From Elizabethkingia bruuniana (GTDB taxonomy: Bacteria; Bacteroidota; Bacteroidia; Flavobacteriales; Weeksellaceae): DNA of 64,000 bases. Each line of letters starts with the position of its first letter. The first letter of the stretch is position 1. Shown in pieces: positions 1-8,269 of the stretch. The notes below the pieces were generated by a model, which did not search any database, was not told the DNA's origin, and worked only from the letters and a program-made list of their open reading frames with translations. The stretch spans positions 2,418,001 through 2,482,000 of the forward strand of contig NZ_CP014337.1 of NCBI RefSeq assembly GCF_002024805.1, in the 5' to 3' direction. Both the position numbers and the translations under genes were made by a program.

Positions 1-2193
1 CACCCGATCCTGAAGTTCTTTAGCTACTATATCTGCAATTTTCAGAGGGTTATATTCTACAATCGAATTTGCATTAAGCTTTTGATCTGTTTCATCAAAT
101 TGCTCAACAACTTCACCATTTAATTTCTGAATAGAAACAGATAGTCTTACAGATTTAAAATCTTTAAGTCCGTCATTAATTACACGGGTTTTCAGTATTC
201 CGTCTTTATTCTCTACAGCAATTAACTGTTGCTCAAAACTTCTCTTCGCCTGATAATGTGCCGCTTTCCAATTTCCAAGATAATCGATTGACGACCATGA
301 TACCACCGGCCAACAGTCATTAATCTGCCAGTATAACGATCCCATATTGTAGGGCATAGCACGACGGTGAGCCTCTATAGCTACCTGCATAGCACGTGCC
401 TGTAGCAGCTGCGACAGATAGTTGTATTTTACAAGATCCGTTTGCAATGTATAGTATCTTGTCATATACCCATCAATAATCTGCCAGCCTCTTGCGTGTT
501 TTTCATGTGCTTTAATTACCGGATTTTGTAAATTGAGATCTGCTTTACCCGAAAACATGGACTTTACAGTCTCCATGCTTGGCATTCCCTGTACACCATA
601 CTCAGAAGCAAAACGTGGCACCTTCTCTTCATACATTTCAAAAGGCTGTTCACCCCACCATACACCCCAGTAATGAGAATCTCCCTCAGTAAGGCTTTCT
701 TTATGTCCCCAGCCTATAGATGGGGAACTCGGCCAATAGATATTGTTATCGGGAGTTAATGTTTCTTTCAGCGTCTGTGGAATGGCTTCATGAAAAACTT
801 TACGGTAATCTTTCCACACCTGCAAAGAATCTTCCTTGGTGTATTTAAACTGCTTCTGATATCCCCAGTTTACTATAGCTTCATCAACTTCATTATTCCC
901 GCACCATAATGCAATCGATGGATGGTTTTGCAGTCGTCTTACCTGGTACTTCACTTCCTCTTTTACATTTTCCACAAAGGCATCATCCGAAGGATAGAAA
1001 CTTCCGGCAAACATAAAATCCTGCCATACCAGTATTCCGTTTTCGTCACAGGCTTTATAGAACGCTTCATCTTCATAGGTTCCTCCACCCCAGATGCGTA
1101 TCATATTCATGTTTGCATCCTTAGCATCCTGTATCAGTTTATAGTACTTCTGTTTGGTTATTCTCGGCAGGAAGCTATCCGACGGAATCCAGTTGGTTCC
1201 TTTAGCATAAAGCGGCTTTCCGTTCACCAAAAAATAGAAGGATTTTCCCTTAGCATCTTTTTCCTGAACAAGTTTCACTGTACGGAATCCATGCCTCAGG
1301 CTTTCTTCATCCAGTTTTTTAGATTGCTGTGTCAGTGTAACCTTAAAATCATACAACTCTGGTTTTCCCCAACCATTTGGCTGCCATAATTTTGGATTCT
1401 TAACTTCATAGGGTATAGAAATTTTATTTATTCCTTTCTGTAATGTAAAAGCTTTCGAAGCTAAATTGTTTACAGCTACCTGATAGTTTCCGGATTTATC
1501 TGCTACAACTTCTATATTAAAGGACAATTGCCCCTTGGCTGTGGTTAAAGATTTTTGTTCCAGCTGGATGTTACTTATTTTGGCATTGTTCCAGAAATTA
1601 AGCTTTACATCCTTCCATATACCTGCTGTTACCAGACGTGGTCCCCAGTCCCATCCGAATTGATACTGAGCCTTACGAACCATACTTCTCGGGCTCTCGG
1701 GCAGTTTAAATGGTACTTTTTTAGCCAGTTCATTTCCTACATTTACACTGGATTTAAATTTTATCTGTAAAATATTGTCCCCCTTCACCAATATGTTTTT
1801 TACAGGAACAATCCACTGACGGAACATATTATTGGTTTGCTGAAGTGGTTTTCCGTTCAGGTAGATTTCCGCAAAAGTATCCAGGCCATCGAAGATTAAT
1901 TCTGCCTGATCATTTTTAAGTTCAGCATCGGAAATTTTAAAAGTCGTCTGATAGTCCCAATCTTCGGTTTCTACCCACTGTACATTCTTTTCATTTTCAT
2001 CCAGATACGGATCCGGAATTTTGTTATTTGCCATAAGATCGGTGTGCACAGTTCCGGGCACCGAGGCGCTGAGCCAGTTAGCTTCTTTTGCATTTTTGAA
2101 CTTCCAGCTTTCTCCGGAAAGACTTCTTGTAGTCTCCTGTCCAAACCCTTTTGACATCAATCCCAATGTCATTAACAAGTAAATACGCTTCAT
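1..2193 (-). CDS. Beta-mannosidase, glycoside hydrolase family 2 (3' end outside window)
   Basis: 731 N-terminal codons of a GH2 enzyme are visible, running off the left edge without a stop; family members are usually 820-860 residues, so roughly 100 are missing. It probably cleaves terminal beta-1,4-mannose, for example the core mannose of N-glycans. A signal peptide starts the protein (MKRIYLLMTLGLM..., mature near residue 18), so it acts outside the cytoplasm. A sugar-binding jelly-roll and beta-sandwich region follows, then the TIM barrel. The acid/base is E435 in LWCGNNE and the nucleophile is E531 in SEYGVQ. The start ATG at 2193 is fixed by the signal peptide. Beta-mannosidase is preferred over beta-galactosidase because of the GNNE and SEYGVQGMPS contexts. 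Confidence 0.88.
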   Translation of the reverse strand, partial: MKRIYLLMTLGLMSKGFGQETTRSLSGESWKFKNAKEANWLSASVPGTVHTDLMANNKIPDPYLDENEKNVQWVETEDWDYQTTFKISDAELKNDQAELIFDGLDTFAEIYLNGKPLQQTNNMFRQWIVPVKNILVKGDNILQIKFKSSVNVGNELAKKVPFKLPESPRSMVRKAQYQFGWDWGPRLVTAGIWKDVKLNFWNNAKISNIQLEQKSLTTAKGQLSFNIEVVADKSGNYQVAVNNLASKAFTLQKGINKISIPYEVKNPKLWQPNGWGKPELYDFKVTLTQQSKKLDEESLRHGFRTVKLVQEKDAKGKSFYFLVNGKPLYAKGTNWIPSDSFLPRITKQKYYKLIQDAKDANMNMIRIWGGGTYEDEAFYKACDENGILVWQDFMFAGSFYPSDDAFVENVKEEVKYQVRRLQNHPSIALWCGNNEVDEAIVNWGYQKQFKYTKEDSLQVWKDYRKVFHEAIPQTLKETLTPDNNIYWPSSPSIGWGHKESLTEGDSHYWGVWWGEQPFEMYEEKVPRFASEYGVQGMPSMETVKSMFSGKADLNLQNPVIKAHEKHARGWQIIDGYMTRYYTLQTDLVKYNYLSQLLQARAMQVAIEAHRRAMPYNMGSLYWQINDCWPVVSWSSIDYLGNWKAAHYQAKRSFEQQLIAVENKDGILKTRVINDGLKDFKSVRLSVSIQKLNGEVVEQFDETDQKLNANSIVEYNPLKIADIVAKELQDRV

Positions 2194-2633
2194 AATTGAC
2201 GGATGAAGCACGAAAATAAGGAGTTTTATCCTAAAATAAAAGGATTGTAAAAGAATAGAGATTGGCAGGATGGTTTATTCAAGCAGTTTATTATATTATT
2301 TTTATAAACCGCAAAAGAAACGAAAGAAGAATAAGTATTGCTCTCAAACAGAGCAAAAGCTCAATAAAGAATTTAATAACCAAACCTTAACAAGATTTTG
2401 GAAGGTAAATCAATGTTTTGGAAATTACCCAATTTTCAGTCCGAATAAAAAAACAAAACTCTCTTTCCTTATCTACAAACAGGAAGTATGAACAATTTTG
2501 CAAAATATAATTTACACACCTTATAGATTTTTGGAACCTATGAGGTATAATTAACAAGCCATAAGTGAAATAAAGGAGATCATTAAAACAATTGTATAGT
2601 CTGAAAAAACATAAGCTACATTTCTCTTTTAAT
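2194..2633. other. Intergenic region between divergent-looking blocks
   Basis: A very AT-rich stretch of 440 bases between the beta-mannosidase start and the stop of the serine hydrolase. A 73-codon plus-strand reading frame (2270-2491) is lysine- and asparagine-rich, has no recognisable domain, and I do not believe it is a gene. AACCGCAAAAG at 2307-2317 resembles the AACCACAAAAGGTA element seen at 29706 and 35777, so this may be a worn copy of the same intergenic repeat. I see no RNA gene here. Confidence 0.5.
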
Positions 2634-3929
2634 CTATTCCAATCTTTTGGTTTTCAACTTAACACCTGTAGAAATAATAGTAAGATTATATTTCTGAGTC
2701 TGACTATCTAAGGAAAAATTATAACTATCCTGTGACGAGGGATTGTCAAAAAAAGTAGTCTCTGTATCAGGATATAAAATTGTCTTTTCATTGTCCTTAT
2801 CAGTGATTACTAACTGATGGTTTACTACAGAGATAATAAAAATCTGCGAGAGATCTGCCTCTAAAGCATATTTGCCTATATAACACTGTAAAACATCATC
2901 CGGCAATGTAATAGCTTTACGTTCTGTCTTTTTAGGAATCTGATAAGGCTTATTTTCCATCAGATTCACAATATCAGTTGTGACTTGCTGAAAAGGGATA
3001 TCTGTATAATTTGATGTAAAAATAAAGGTTATATCTGAGGATAGATTTTGATAATAATATGCTCTGTATCCAGGTCTCCCTCCTGCCTGAATCAGAGTAT
3101 TTTCTTTTTCAAACATTTTCAGTGCTAATTCTTTCTTCAGAAATTTACCTGAAAGCAGCAGTTTGCTAAAATTATATAGATCGGTAACAGTTGAAAAATA
3201 ATTACCTGTCTCAAAACGGTTAATACTTTCTTTAGAAACGGGGATTATTTTTCCATTCTCCAAATTATAGCCATACGCAAAATTATCAACCTTGTTTATA
3301 GCATTAAATTCTCCGGTATGCTCCATTTGATATTTCTGCAAAACTTCTTTATTCATAAAATCCCAATAATTGCCAGATACTTTATTAATGATATAATGAA
3401 GCAATAAGTAGCCTATATTGGAGTAAAGAGTTTGAGTACCTGGTACAAATTGTAATTTTTCTTTTCGGGCAAGCTCTATAGTTTGTGCCATTGAAATATT
3501 TTCATATTTATCATAGTCTTGTAATTCCCTTGGCAAACCAGATTGATGATACATAAGCTGCTCAATGGTAATTTTATCTCCATATTCAAACCCGGGAATA
3601 AACTTACTAAGCTTATCCGATAACTTTAATTTATTTAGTTCTACAAGCTTCAGTATAGCATATTTCACAAATATTTTAGAAACAGAGGCTATAATAAATT
3701 TACTGTTCTTATCTACTTTCAGCCCATTTACATTCTCAGTAATATTATAAGATTTATCCAGAAGGATATTAGCCTTTCTGGCAATAATGACATTGCCGTT
3801 AAAGTTTTTTATTGCTGTTAAAGCCGTGAAATATTCGTCCAACTTCTCACTATCAGTTTTTGACTGTGCAACAAGGCTATTGGTATATACTCCGGAGAGA
3901 AATATCAACAAGAAAAGAGTCTTTTTCAT
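2634..3929 (-). CDS. Serine hydrolase, beta-lactamase/D-Ala-D-Ala carboxypeptidase fold (family S12)
   Basis: A 431-residue secreted or lipid-facing hydrolase of the class C beta-lactamase/penicillin-binding-protein fold. The signal peptide is residues 1-21 (ends SLVAQ). The catalytic SxxK tetrad is S82-V-S-K85, and the YxN motif is Y169-S-N171. GGRPGY near residue 280 sits where the third motif (HxG-like) is expected. About 100 C-terminal residues form a small beta-rich domain of the kind found appended to these enzymes. Members hydrolyse peptides, esters or beta-lactams; the substrate cannot be read from sequence. It stands alone, with 220 bases and a terminator separating it from the next minus-strand gene, so it is not part of that operon. 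Confidence 0.82.
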   Translation of the reverse strand: MKKTLFLLIFLSGVYTNSLVAQSKTDSEKLDEYFTALTAIKNFNGNVIIARKANILLDKSYNITENVNGLKVDKNSKFIIASVSKIFVKYAILKLVELNKLKLSDKLSKFIPGFEYGDKITIEQLMYHQSGLPRELQDYDKYENISMAQTIELARKEKLQFVPGTQTLYSNIGYLLLHYIINKVSGNYWDFMNKEVLQKYQMEHTGEFNAINKVDNFAYGYNLENGKIIPVSKESINRFETGNYFSTVTDLYNFSKLLLSGKFLKKELALKMFEKENTLIQAGGRPGYRAYYYQNLSSDITFIFTSNYTDIPFQQVTTDIVNLMENKPYQIPKKTERKAITLPDDVLQCYIGKYALEADLSQIFIISVVNHQLVITDKDNEKTILYPDTETTFFDNPSSQDSYNFSLDSQTQKYNLTIISTGVKLKTKRLE

Positions 3930-4096
3930 ACTAATATTACTTATTTTTTTATGCTTACATCATCTTTCCACATAAAGACAACCGAGCTAAACAACTGATT
4001 ACCAAATTTATAATTTAATATCTAATCAACAGATATAAGACATTATTTTTTTGATCTGTGAAGAATTGTATAGAGTATAAAAAATTACAACAAAAC

Positions 4097-4136
4097 AAAA
4101 AAGACTGTTTCCAAAGTATTAGAAACAGTCTTTTTT
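4097..4136 (-). terminator. Rho-independent terminator of the glycosylasparaginase operon
   Basis: A 15-bp stem (GACTGTTTC core) with a 10-base loop. On the minus strand it ends in six T, right behind the SGNH hydrolase stop at 4151. Confidence 0.85.
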
Positions 4137-4150
4137 ATATCATAAACTTC

Positions 4151-4771
4151 TTATAAGAATCTTTCTATAAAAGGCTTTATATGTTCGGCAATAAATTGAT
4201 AACCTTTATCATTGGGATGAACACCATCACCCGATAAAAGAATATCTTTTTCTACAAAAAACGAGTGATATAAATCTATAAATACAATTTCGTGCTGTGC
4301 AGCAAACTCTTGAAGCGATTGATTATATTCTTCAATTATCTGATTTGATCTTTGCTTTCCGGAAGGAACCGTAATTCCATCTATAGCAGAAGCCACCGGA
4401 AGAATACTGATGATATACAAATACGGGGTAATCTTCTTCGCCTTCTCTACTACTTCCTGCAGATTAGCTCTGAGTTTTATAACATCTGTCATTCTTTTCC
4501 CCTCCTTCATAGCAACATCATTAGCACCATAAGCAAAGAAAATAAGGTTCTGATCCGGAGATGTACGTGCATCAGCTTCTATGCTAAATCTATTTACAAG
4601 CCCATTTGTTGTTTCACCTCCTATCCCCAAATTGAAAACATTCAGTTCTTCAATATTTTCATTTATAAATCTGGAATGAAAATAGCGCTTTAGTATATCG
4701 GTCCAGCCACCTGAAACACCATCATATTCACCATAAGTAATGCTATCTCCAAAACAAAGACAATTGATCAT
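4151..4771 (-). CDS. SGNH/GDSL-family hydrolase (esterase/lysophospholipase-like)
   Basis: A 206-residue cytoplasmic SGNH hydrolase. Block I is CFGDSITYG with the nucleophile S10, block III is GAND near residue 81, and block V DGVHPNDKGY carries the catalytic Asp/His pair. There is no signal peptide. The family includes arylesterases, lysophospholipases and carbohydrate acetylesterases. Being the last gene of an operon led by glycosylasparaginase, with only 3 bases from the CutC stop, it may deacylate sugars or glycan fragments; that is inference. Length is normal for a minimal SGNH domain. Confidence 0.85.
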   Translation of the reverse strand: MINCLCFGDSITYGEYDGVSGGWTDILKRYFHSRFINENIEELNVFNLGIGGETTNGLVNRFSIEADARTSPDQNLIFFAYGANDVAMKEGKRMTDVIKLRANLQEVVEKAKKITPYLYIISILPVASAIDGITVPSGKQRSNQIIEEYNQSLQEFAAQHEIVFIDLYHSFFVEKDILLSGDGVHPNDKGYQFIAEHIKPFIERFL

Positions 4772-4774
4772 AGC

Positions 4775-5437
4775 TTACTGAATTACTTCTTTTATAGCTT
4801 TCAGCTCGTTGGCATCTATATTTTCTGTACCGTCTGTAATACAGGCTGAATGTATATAACCAAAATATTTTTTCAATTCACCGGCATTCGTAGAACGTAC
4901 TCCTCCGCCTACAAGAATTGTAATTCTTTCATCTGCCTGCTCCTGGATAAGCTTAAGTTTAGATAATCCTTCCATTGCAGGATGCTCACCTCCGGAAGTC
5001 AAAATTGTAGCAAAACCACAATCAATTACATCTTCCAGAGCTTCTTCTTTATCCTGTATTCTGTCGAAAGCTCTATGAAAAGTACAAGGCAAACCTTCTG
5101 CTAATTGCACTAAAGCCGAGTTTTTTTCTTTATCTACTTTATTATCTTCTGTAAGAAATCCAAATACAAAACCATCTGCACCTGCTTCTTTCAGATTAAG
5201 TAACTCGGATTTCATTATCTCAAATTCTTCATCGGTATAAAGAAAACCTCCGCCTACCGGGCGGATCATTGTAAAAACCGGTGTTGAAAAATTGGCTTTT
5301 AATTGCTCCAAAGTTTCACGTTTGGGTGTAAGACCTCCTTCTGCATAGTTTTCACATAACTCTATTCTGTCTGCACCTTCTTTTGCAGCAGTTAGAGCGG
5401 ATTGCTCGTTGAAACAAGCTACTTCTATTTTTGTCAT
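4775..5437 (-). CDS. cutC: CutC family protein
   Basis: A 220-residue TIM-barrel protein of the CutC family. It opens with the typical EVACFNEQSALTAAKEGADRIELC strand-helix and keeps GGLTP, IRPVGGGFLY and the TSGG segment. CutC was named for copper tolerance in E. coli, but that role has been disputed and no reaction is established. Here it lies 15 bases downstream of a small lipoprotein and 3 bases before an SGNH hydrolase, in the operon of glycosylasparaginase. That context suggests a role in glycan or amino-sugar metabolism rather than copper handling. No copper genes are nearby. Confidence 0.9.
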   Translation of the reverse strand: MTKIEVACFNEQSALTAAKEGADRIELCENYAEGGLTPKRETLEQLKANFSTPVFTMIRPVGGGFLYTDEEFEIMKSELLNLKEAGADGFVFGFLTEDNKVDKEKNSALVQLAEGLPCTFHRAFDRIQDKEEALEDVIDCGFATILTSGGEHPAMEGLSKLKLIQEQADERITILVGGGVRSTNAGELKKYFGYIHSACITDGTENIDANELKAIKEVIQ

Positions 5438-5452
5438 GTATATTTTTATCGT

Positions 5453-6010
5453 TTATGGTTGAATATCCTCCTGTAATACATCTGCAATCAGGAACTCATT
5501 GTTTTCCTTTATTACTTTCACCTTTATAGGATAATTAAGCTGATGAGAAGCATCAGAAAGTATTACATCAAATAAGAATTCCTTTCCTTTCTGCGAAACC
5601 AGCTGGCACTTTACAACTTTTATAGAATCCCAATCCTGCCCGGTAATTAAAAAACCTGCACCAACACCAGCTTTACTCGTATCAAATTTAGTTTTCCATT
5701 TTTGTTCAAATTCTTTTTGGGTAAGACTTCCGTCGACTTCCATATCTACATTCATTGCATCACTTTTGTAGTCATAGTAGTCTTTGGTTGTCATATCCTT
5801 CATCATCTTATCCAAATTACCCAAGTCTCCGGCAAAATAGTTCTCAATGTGTATTTCCAGCCAATTATGTGCTTCATCAGTTTCTTTTTTCTCATCATCA
5901 TATACTGCACTTCCCGATTGCTGTACACTAATTTCTGCAGTCTCTTTTTTAGGCCTTTCTTTACAGGAAAGGATAGCAAGAGCCCCGATAATAAATATTT
6001 TTTTCGTCAT
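5453..6010 (-). CDS. Small lipoprotein of unknown function
   Basis: A 185-residue protein with a lipoprotein signal (MTKKIFIIGALAILSC, lipidated C16) followed by a charged linker rich in K and E. The mature part has a predicted helical first half (DEAHNWLEIHIENYFAGDLGNLDKMMKDM...) and a beta-rich second half (...GFLITGQDWDSIKVVKC...). This resembles a small NTF2/cystatin-like fold, but I cannot assign a family. It sits 22 bases behind glycosylasparaginase and 15 bases before cutC, so all four genes are probably co-transcribed. Confidence 0.75.
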   Translation of the reverse strand: MTKKIFIIGALAILSCKERPKKETAEISVQQSGSAVYDDEKKETDEAHNWLEIHIENYFAGDLGNLDKMMKDMTTKDYYDYKSDAMNVDMEVDGSLTQKEFEQKWKTKFDTSKAGVGAGFLITGQDWDSIKVVKCQLVSQKGKEFLFDVILSDASHQLNYPIKVKVIKENNEFLIADVLQEDIQP

Positions 6011-6032
6011 ATTATGTTTTTATAATGGTATA

Positions 6033-7028
6033 CTACTTCAGAGCAAAGCCAGGCGTCTCCAAACGGTTTCCTTTTTGGTCATGCACCGCAAAATTAAACC
6101 CGTCCTGAATACAATAAGCTCCATACTCGCCTTTTTTATTCAGTGCAATAAAACCTACCTGAATATCTTTAAGGTTCTTTCCTCTTCTGTTTACAATCTT
6201 TACAATTCTTTCCACAGCTTCTTTACATGCTTGTTGTGGTGTTCTTCCTTGATTCATCAATTCTACAACCAAATGTGTTCCCACAGTACGGATAACCTCT
6301 TCACCATGTCCGGTTGCTGTAGCTGCACCAATCTCATTGTCTACAAATAATCCTGCCCCGATAATTGGAGAATCGCCTACTCTGCCGTGCATTTTATAAG
6401 CCATTCCGCTCGTCGTACATGCTCCGGAAAGATTTCCCTGCGCATCTAAGGCTATCATACCAATAGTATCATGGTTTTCGATATTTACAATTGGTTTATA
6501 CTGACTGGTTTTCAACCATTCTTTCCATTCTTTTTCCGATTCTGCCGTAAGAAGGTTTTCTTTTTTGAATCCCTGAGATAAAGCAAATTCCAAAGCTCCG
6601 TCTCCTACTAACATTACGTGAGGTGTTTTCTCCATTACAGCACGGGCTACAGAAATAGGATTTTTGATATGTTCCATGCATGCCACTGAACCTATATTAT
6701 AATTTTCGTCCATAATACAGGCATCCAGAGTCACTCTTCCGTCTCTGTCCGGGCGTCCGCCATAGCCTACGCTTCTTTCTGTAGGGTCATCTTCTACCAG
6801 ACGAACTCCTTTTTCTACAGCATCCAGGGCCTTCCCTCCTTTAGAAAGAACCTTCCATGCTTCTACATTAGCATGAAGTCCAAAATTCCAAGTGGAAAGA
6901 ACGATTGGTTTATTCGTAGTTTTAGGCTCGGATGTATCTAATAAATTTTTAGCTTCTAGCGGATTGATAGCAATTGCTGCGGTTGCGATTCCCAGTTTTT
7001 TGATAAAATCTCTTCGGTTATTGTTCAT
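6033..7028 (-). CDS. Glycosylasparaginase (N4-(beta-N-acetylglucosaminyl)-L-asparaginase)
   Basis: An N-terminal-nucleophile hydrolase that cuts the GlcNAc-Asn bond of glycoasparagines left after proteolysis of N-glycoproteins. A twin-arginine signal (NRRDFIKK) shows Tat export. Taking the mature chain from TTNKPIVL, the autocleavage site falls at HD151-T152, exactly the nucleophile position of the structurally studied F. meningosepticum enzyme. W11 and GRVGDSP (substrate-binding Arg/Asp) are also present. The start at 7028 gives 331 residues and places the Tat motif next to the N-terminus. An in-frame ATG at 7055 would give 340 residues, the length I recall for the database entry. It leads the operon with the lipoprotein, cutC and SGNH genes. 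Confidence 0.96.
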   Translation of the reverse strand: MNNNRRDFIKKLGIATAAIAINPLEAKNLLDTSEPKTTNKPIVLSTWNFGLHANVEAWKVLSKGGKALDAVEKGVRLVEDDPTERSVGYGGRPDRDGRVTLDACIMDENYNIGSVACMEHIKNPISVARAVMEKTPHVMLVGDGALEFALSQGFKKENLLTAESEKEWKEWLKTSQYKPIVNIENHDTIGMIALDAQGNLSGACTTSGMAYKMHGRVGDSPIIGAGLFVDNEIGAATATGHGEEVIRTVGTHLVVELMNQGRTPQQACKEAVERIVKIVNRRGKNLKDIQVGFIALNKKGEYGAYCIQDGFNFAVHDQKGNRLETPGFALK

Positions 7029-7145
7029 AGTTTGTTGCTTATATATAATACGCATAACAAATATCTAAAAAAAAATGCTCTGATAAAATTATCAAAGTCA
7101 TTTAATGAAGTTTCTGCCGCATTTTTATTTATCTTTACTCCCATA

Positions 7146-7751
7146 ATGGACATGCTTACTACTTTCAGGAATATTAGCTTCTTCCAGGAATTATCTGATG
7201 AAGAAATTAATATTTTAGTAAACATGAGCACTCCGAAACTGCTTCATAAAAAAGAAAAACTAATTGCCCCGGGACAATCCTTTAATTATTTTTTCATTCT
7301 CTCTAACGGCTTACTCAGATTTTTCTTTGATGATGAAAACGGGGTTGAAAACAATCTTTTCTTACCATCGGAAAAAGAGGCGGCTATAATAGAGAATCCC
7401 GAAGCTTATTCTTATGAGAGCACAACAAAGTATACGGTTGAAGCTGTTGTTGATACTCAGATTTTTCTGTTCAACAAAAACGAGTTTGAAGAGGCTGCTT
7501 TTAAGTACAGAGGGATCCATAATCTGTATATAAAATCTCTGAAGCAAATCATCAGCACCTTAAAAACACGAACAGAACAATTATGTTCTTCATCTCCTCA
7601 TTCGCGGTATGAAGACTTTTTAAGAGATCGCCCCTTCACTTCTCAGAATGCCAGCAGAAAGCATATTGCTAACTTTTTGGGTATTACTCCAAACTCACTT
7701 TCACGTATGACAGCGAGAATTCACCAGAAGAGAAATCAAAGAAAAAAATAA
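7146..7751 (+). CDS. Crp/Fnr-family transcriptional regulator
   Basis: 201 residues: a cyclic-nucleotide-binding-like beta-barrel (residues 1-115, with the LIAPGQSFNYFFILSNGLLRF segment) and a C-terminal winged helix (SRKHIANFLGITPNSLSRMTARI). No iron-sulfur cysteines of Fnr type and no clear cAMP-binding Arg are seen, so the effector is unknown. I chose the ATG at 7146. The reading frame is open upstream to 7032, but that would overlap the divergent glycosylasparaginase start, and the extra sequence is not barrel-like. It is divergent from that operon and could regulate it. Confidence 0.85.
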   Translation: MDMLTTFRNISFFQELSDEEINILVNMSTPKLLHKKEKLIAPGQSFNYFFILSNGLLRFFFDDENGVENNLFLPSEKEAAIIENPEAYSYESTTKYTVEAVVDTQIFLFNKNEFEEAAFKYRGIHNLYIKSLKQIISTLKTRTEQLCSSSPHSRYEDFLRDRPFTSQNASRKHIANFLGITPNSLSRMTARIHQKRNQRKK

Positions 7752-7783
7752 CTTAAGAATATTTTTTCTCATTTTGTTCAGTC

Positions 7784-7905
7784 TATTTTTGCCTACTGAA
7801 AACATAAACAAAAATGAGAAGAAAACTGTTTACCAATATTTTAACTAATCAAGTTTATTAGAATTAGCGGAAACAAATCAGGAATTGACTAATTCCGTTC
7901 TTGTT
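7784..7905 (+). promoter_or_regulatory. Promoter and long leader of the export operon, with inverted repeats and a possible short upstream ORF
   Basis: TATTTTTG at 7784-7791 matches the -7 box TAnnTTTG. The leader to the first gene would be about 145 bases, long for this genome. It holds a 15-codon frame (ATG 7814, stop 7859-7861) and a hairpin with arms GGAATT 7881-7886 and AATTCC 7891-7896, extended outward by AACAA (7872-7876) and TTGTT (7901-7905). Regulation by attenuation or by a repressor is inference. Confidence 0.4.
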
Positions 7906-7937
7906 TATTACAACCTTATCAATATTATTATTTCACT

Positions 7938-8267
7938 ATGCAAAGAATATCCATTTTTCTCTGCCTGTTACTATCATGCAATTTTGTTCAGGCAGCATCG
8001 GGCAACATTGAAGATAACATAGCTGATTTTGCGTCATGGCTAATTTTACTGCTGTTGCCGGCTGCAGGAATTTATCTTTTCTGGAAAGTTCATATTTATC
8101 CGGAAAAAGTAGCCGAAAAGAAAAACCATCCTCAGCTGAATGCCATTAAAAGCATGTGCCTGTTATCTCTGATATTCGGAGGACTATTATGGCCTGTTGC
8201 ACTAATATGGGCCAACTATAATTACACAGATCAAAAAAAAGACACAAACATTACTGAAGAAAATTAA
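7938..8267 (+). CDS. DUF3302 (YiaW-like) small inner-membrane protein
   Basis: A 109-residue protein with a signal-anchor start and two clear membrane spans (about residues 33-50 and 71-90). It resembles the DUF3302 family, known in E. coli as YiaW, which is encoded next to the HlyD-type protein YiaV. The same pairing is seen here: the stop is 2 bases before the HlyD start. The function of the family is not established; it probably helps the adaptor protein at the inner membrane. Confidence 0.75.
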   Translation: MQRISIFLCLLLSCNFVQAASGNIEDNIADFASWLILLLLPAAGIYLFWKVHIYPEKVAEKKNHPQLNAIKSMCLLSLIFGGLLWPVALIWANYNYTDQKKDTNITEEN

Positions 8268-8269
8268 TT

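Noticed and set aside
922-1389. 155-codon frame antisense to the beta-mannosidase
   Set aside because: Lies wholly inside the catalytic domain of a well-supported gene on the other strand; product is hydrophobic noise.
2270-2491. 73-codon plus-strand reading frame in the gap after the beta-mannosidase
   Set aside because: Low-complexity Lys/Asn-rich product, no -7 box at a sensible distance, no domain; AT-rich DNA gives such frames by chance.
5847-6350. 167-codon plus-strand frame across the lipoprotein/glycosylasparaginase junction
   Set aside because: Shadow of two real minus-strand genes, Cys/Ser-rich product without domain.
7032-7145. N-terminal extension of the first Crp/Fnr regulator
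   Set aside because: Would overlap the divergent glycosylasparaginase start, and the extension does not resemble the family's N-terminus.
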